Positions 46,787-49,320 of a stretch of 49,320 bases of DNA are shown in pieces. The notes beneath the pieces are model-generated. The model had not been told where the DNA came from, did no database searches, and saw nothing but the letters and a program-made list of their open reading frames with translations. A program made the position numbers and the translations under genes. Numbering within the stretch: the first letter of the stretch is position 1; every line of letters begins with the position of its first letter. Source of the stretch: Clostridia bacterium (GTDB lineage Bacteria > Bacillota > Clostridia > Christensenellales > Borkfalkiaceae); NCBI GenBank assembly GCA_900766495.1, contig CAAFVM010000036.1:1-49320 (forward strand), written 5' to 3'.

Positions 46787-47254
46787 ATGAAAAAATTTAA
46801 AAAATTATTAGCTTTAACTGCTTTAATATCTATTCTTATAACATCGGCGGCGTGTTTCGATATGACTATGATTCGCAAAGACGATTTACTGAATTATTAT
46901 TCAAATTCGGCGAACTATAAAACTTATCGCGCGCAAATTAAAGGCGTTGAAAAAAACAAACACGGAGCATTTGCCCTTTCATTGTGCATATGCGGCAACA
47001 ACGACAACGAGCATACTTGTAATCAAACCCTGGCAATAATTGTTTCAGCCGCAGGCAATACCGCAATCGACAACGGTTTTAAGCCCAACATCGGCGAGTT
47101 TTACCTACTTACTTTAAGCACGAAAGAATTTGCAAAAGGTTGGACAGCCCCCGTTACGGCAATAAGTTCGGCTGACCAACAAACGGTTTATTTAAATTTT
47201 AACGATGGAAAACAGAACTGGATAGATTATATACAATCAACCTCGCCCTACTAA
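46787..47254 (+). CDS. Lipoprotein, array family I (putative immunity), member 4
   Basis: 155 residues: signal KKFKKLLALTALISILITS and lipobox SAAC. Family-I features: LLNYYSNSANYKTYRAQIKG near the start, APVTAISSADQQTVYLNF and DGKQNWIDYIQS. The ATG lies three bases after the previous stop with no ribosome site, so translation is coupled. It is closest in layout to the gene at 42193 (DYYSDDENYTEF). Confidence 0.73.
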   Translation: MKKFKKLLALTALISILITSAACFDMTMIRKDDLLNYYSNSANYKTYRAQIKGVEKNKHGAFALSLCICGNNDNEHTCNQTLAIIVSAAGNTAIDNGFKPNIGEFYLLTLSTKEFAKGWTAPVTAISSADQQTVYLNFNDGKQNWIDYIQSTSPY

Positions 47255-47302
47255 TAAACCGACAAGCTTTTAATTAAAAATAACAAAAGGGGGAGCAAAA
47301 AA

Positions 47303-48094
47303 ATGAAGGCAATAAGTGGTAAAATCGGTTTAGGACATGCTCGTTTTTTAACCGGCAAAAAGAATGTTTTTATAACTATTATTTTTGCTTTTTTAATTGT
47401 TTTTTCTGCTTTTCCTCAATTCGGGTGCAAAGACGGTTGGGCAGGCAAAAATCCCGACCTCTATACCGTAGCTATAAATACTTTACCTTTTTCGTGCGGT
47501 TTTTCAGCGCAAACAGATTTTTTATACGACCCTGAAATTAAAGTTATTGAACGCAACAATTCGGGAAAAATATTATTTTCTTATACAGAAAGGTGTTTTC
47601 ACGACAGAAAACTTTCTTATTCGGCATTGTTGGTTTGCCAAAAGAGTGAAAACGAAAATGTTTATTTCTACCCCGACAGTTATTACATAAAGCAAAAAGA
47701 TTTATATAGCAACTCCGCCCCGTCTTTTACAGCCGAAGAAATCGAGCATGTAAAAGACATTAACGACTGGAACGCAGAATTTGATTTAGCAAAATGCGCT
47801 AAAAGGCAAAACGTAATAGCAAAAAACACTTTATATATAAGCAAAGCAACTTACAGTAATTCGTTTTCGGGCATCGACGATAGCATAAAAAATTCTGTTG
47901 ACTGGGCGCTTTTTACAACAAGCAATAATAATTTACAATTATTTTGTAGTTATAATCAAGAAAGTTATTATATTGCTATTGCCGAAAATAAAGAATTTTT
48001 AAAGGCAATAAAAATAGAAAACCCTTTTAATTGTATCGACCAAATAAAACAGTTCAAGCAAGAAAACGGTTGGGACGATTTATGCAAAGAATAA
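47303..48094 (+). CDS. Lipoprotein-like protein, array family IV member 2
   Basis: 263 residues. KNVFITIIFAFLIVFSAFP forms the membrane or signal segment after a 20-residue basic start, followed by QFGC, a weak lipobox. The mature part has many Cys and Tyr (FSYTERCFHDRKLSYSALL, VYFYPDSYYIKQKDL) and ends like its paralogue at 45141. AAAGGGGGAGC precedes the ATG, the same leader as genes that follow the array repeats, although no repeat copy is present here. Function unknown; putative immunity. Confidence 0.72.
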   Translation: MKAISGKIGLGHARFLTGKKNVFITIIFAFLIVFSAFPQFGCKDGWAGKNPDLYTVAINTLPFSCGFSAQTDFLYDPEIKVIERNNSGKILFSYTERCFHDRKLSYSALLVCQKSENENVYFYPDSYYIKQKDLYSNSAPSFTAEEIEHVKDINDWNAEFDLAKCAKRQNVIAKNTLYISKATYSNSFSGIDDSIKNSVDWALFTTSNNNLQLFCSYNQESYYIAIAENKEFLKAIKIENPFNCIDQIKQFKQENGWDDLCKE

Positions 48095-48114
48095 ATTTTA
48101 CTAAAGGAGCAAAA

Positions 48115-48549
48115 ATGAAACGACAGCTATTTATAACCGTTGCGGCGATTTTTTGCTTGATTTTTCTTTTTTGCGGAGGGTGCAACGCCAACCCCCAGCC
48201 CTATTCCACTTTTGAAAACTCAACCGACATAGAACAAATAAGCGTTGTTCGATTTTATAGCGATAATTCATACAACACATTAAAAACTTTAACCGAAGCC
48301 GACGCTACGGAGTTTTGGGGGAAATTCAACGAAATTAAGTTTGAAAAATACATTTTCGGCGACCCGACTTCAATCAACAACGACGAACTCGTTATTTTGT
48401 TTGAATATAAAAACGGCAACCGGGAATTCGTTTCGTATTATGCTCAAAAAATCATTGTTGCTAAATCGAACGATACGTTTTTTGGCAAAGTTCACTGCGA
48501 TAAAGCTTCATTTCTAAACTTTTTAAATACCTTGTTAAATAACGATTAA
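48115..48549 (+). CDS. Small lipoprotein of the array (putative immunity)
   Basis: 144 residues from ATG 48115, preceded by AAAGGAGC; an ATG at 48031 in the same frame lies inside the preceding gene and was rejected. Signal MKRQLFITVAAIFCLIFLF and lipobox-like CGGC. The domain (SVVRFYSDNSYNTLKTLTEA, LVILFEYKNGNREFVSYYAQ) resembles family II in pattern (short conserved strand, then xYKNGxxxF) but cannot be aligned with confidence. Confidence 0.72.
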   Translation: MKRQLFITVAAIFCLIFLFCGGCNANPQPYSTFENSTDIEQISVVRFYSDNSYNTLKTLTEADATEFWGKFNEIKFEKYIFGDPTSINNDELVILFEYKNGNREFVSYYAQKIIVAKSNDTFFGKVHCDKASFLNFLNTLLNND

Positions 48550-48582
48550 TCAAACTAAAATCTTTTATATAATTTTACAACT

Positions 48583-49110
48583 ATGACTAACGCACGATTA
48601 AAAATATTTTCAATAATACTACTTTCGTTGTTTTGCGTAAGCGTATTTTGCGCGTTTTCGCCGCCGACCTACCGCTTTTATTACGACGATTTGACCAACG
48701 ACGTTTTGTTTGTTGAACTGATTAATTACGAAAACGCCGAAAAAACAGACGTAAAAAATGAGGCGCAAATAAAGCCGTTTGATTTTAGCAAAGAAACTCG
48801 CGTTAAGTTGCTGGCATTCGAAAAGAACGACGCTTTTTTCACCGAATTAAGCAGCGTAAACTTTTACGGAAGTAGATTTTTCCCGTCGGCTCCCGCAGGC
48901 GATTGCATAAAGCTTAATTATAAAGACGGCAGCTTTTTCGTTATCTTCTGCGATGTGCAAAAAGACGAAAAACAAGCGCGCGTTTATTATTCGGGAGCCA
49001 TTAAATATTCAAGCGACGGAGTAGCGCAAAAGCAGTACAGTTACATAGCTCGATTAAGCCGATATATGGATTTGGCTGAAAAATATTTTAACGTTTTTTA
49101 CGAAATTTAA
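48583..49110 (+). CDS. Array family II member 3, degenerate lipobox
   Basis: 175 residues, the same length as the family-II genes at 43320 and 43980: FYYDDLTNDVLFVELINY matches FNYEELTKEVISVELLNY, and CIKLNYKDGSFFVIFCDVQ matches CIRLNYKNSDFCIIFC. The signal segment ARLKIFSIILLSLFCVSVFC ends in a sequence that does not fit a lipobox (SVFCAFSPP versus IFSACTPP), so it may be cleaved or anchored differently. GC and codon use are closer to the RHS shell than to the AT-rich duplicates, so it is probably an older copy. No ribosome site. Confidence 0.75.
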   Translation: MTNARLKIFSIILLSLFCVSVFCAFSPPTYRFYYDDLTNDVLFVELINYENAEKTDVKNEAQIKPFDFSKETRVKLLAFEKNDAFFTELSSVNFYGSRFFPSAPAGDCIKLNYKDGSFFVIFCDVQKDEKQARVYYSGAIKYSSDGVAQKQYSYIARLSRYMDLAEKYFNVFYEI

Positions 49111-49128
49111 TAAGCATTTTTATTTACG

Positions 49129-49177
49129 AAAGTGCAGATAATCGACTTATAGGCGGTTTTCTGCACTTTTTATTTTT
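49129..49177. terminator. Terminator closing the array, with dispersed element in loop
   Basis: AAAGTGCAG (49129-49137) pairs with CTGCACTTT (49161-49169), followed by a T-rich run. The loop contains ATAATCGACTTATAGG, a minus-orientation copy of the dispersed element. Confidence 0.85.
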
Positions 49178-49205
49178 TTCGTCTAACTATTGTTGCAATT
49201 TTCCA

Positions 49206-49320
49206 ACCAAGCCTAACGGTTCGTTTCCACGAGATTCCTCGGCTTCGCTCGGAATGACGTCCTTTTTCTTTCTGTCATGTTGAGCAAGCGAAGCGCGTCG
49301 AAACATCTCGCGGAAGCGCT
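49206..49320 (-). repeat. Dispersed composite intergenic repeat, copy 3 (reverse)
   Basis: The reverse complement of the block series at 4300-4405: AACGGTTCGTTTCC, GATTCCTCGGCTTCGCTCGG, AATGACG, TGTCATGTTGAGC, ATCTCGCGGAAGCGCT. It continues past the window edge. Confidence 0.75.

Overview
The window looks like part of the chromosome of a Gram-positive gut-type member of the Bacillota (Clostridia). The evidence is: AGGAGG-type ribosome binding sites, sigma-A type promoters (TTGACA, 17-base spacer, TATAAT), lipoprotein signal peptides, an FMN riboswitch before ribU, a shared-ATPase type sugar ABC operon, and dispersed GC-rich repeats common in such genomes. TGA is used as stop. No rRNA, tRNA or CRISPR array was seen. 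The exact genus cannot be read from the sequence.

Layout. 1-700: structured repeat and a broken serine recombinase. 757-11446 (minus strand): a sugar uptake operon with binding protein, two permeases, three lipoproteins plus a leaderless paralogue of one family, a large wall or membrane protein, and a ROK-type regulator; a consensus promoter with a perfect 15-bp palindrome sits upstream. 11819-12470: a DtxR-family regulator with iron-type ligands next to a DtxR-like operator and the truncated start of an ABC exporter. 12844-18935: HAD phosphatase, Gfo/Idh/MocA oxidoreductase divergent from an AraC regulator, a six-hairpin-type protein, and an XRE membrane regulator that is probably leaderless. 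19032-26741: riboflavin transporter with FMN riboswitch, EamA transporter, GNAT, HD hydrolase, PfkB kinase, EF-G-like GTPase, DEDD exonuclease. 26837-29551: CadC/SmtB-type regulator, separate HMA chaperone and P1B ATPase for divalent metals. 29840-34593: orphan OadB, MreB paralogue, Maf, ROK-like kinase. 34932-35834: AraC regulator.

36517-49110 is the most unusual part. A 1,814-residue RHS/YD-repeat protein starts with a periplasmic-binding-protein-like (RbsB/LacI sensor type) domain, has no signal peptide, and ends after the RHS core in an AT-richer tip with membrane segments and an HEAGH zinc-protease-like motif. It is followed by eleven small co-directional genes, mostly lipoproteins of at least three recurring families plus a YcxB-like membrane protein. 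These look like an immunity array. Four copies of a ~105-bp intergenic repeat lie between them. Each begins with the 3' end, or a relic of the 3' end, of one gene family and carries a hairpin whose pairing is kept while its sequence changes. Fusion, duplication and relic ends show the array is being reshuffled.

A second window-wide signal is a ~20-bp element (CTATAAGYCSRTTAACGGC, core CCGTTAACGG palindrome) found in about ten intergenic places on both strands, often in hairpin loops, and also inside at least two protein-coding genes.
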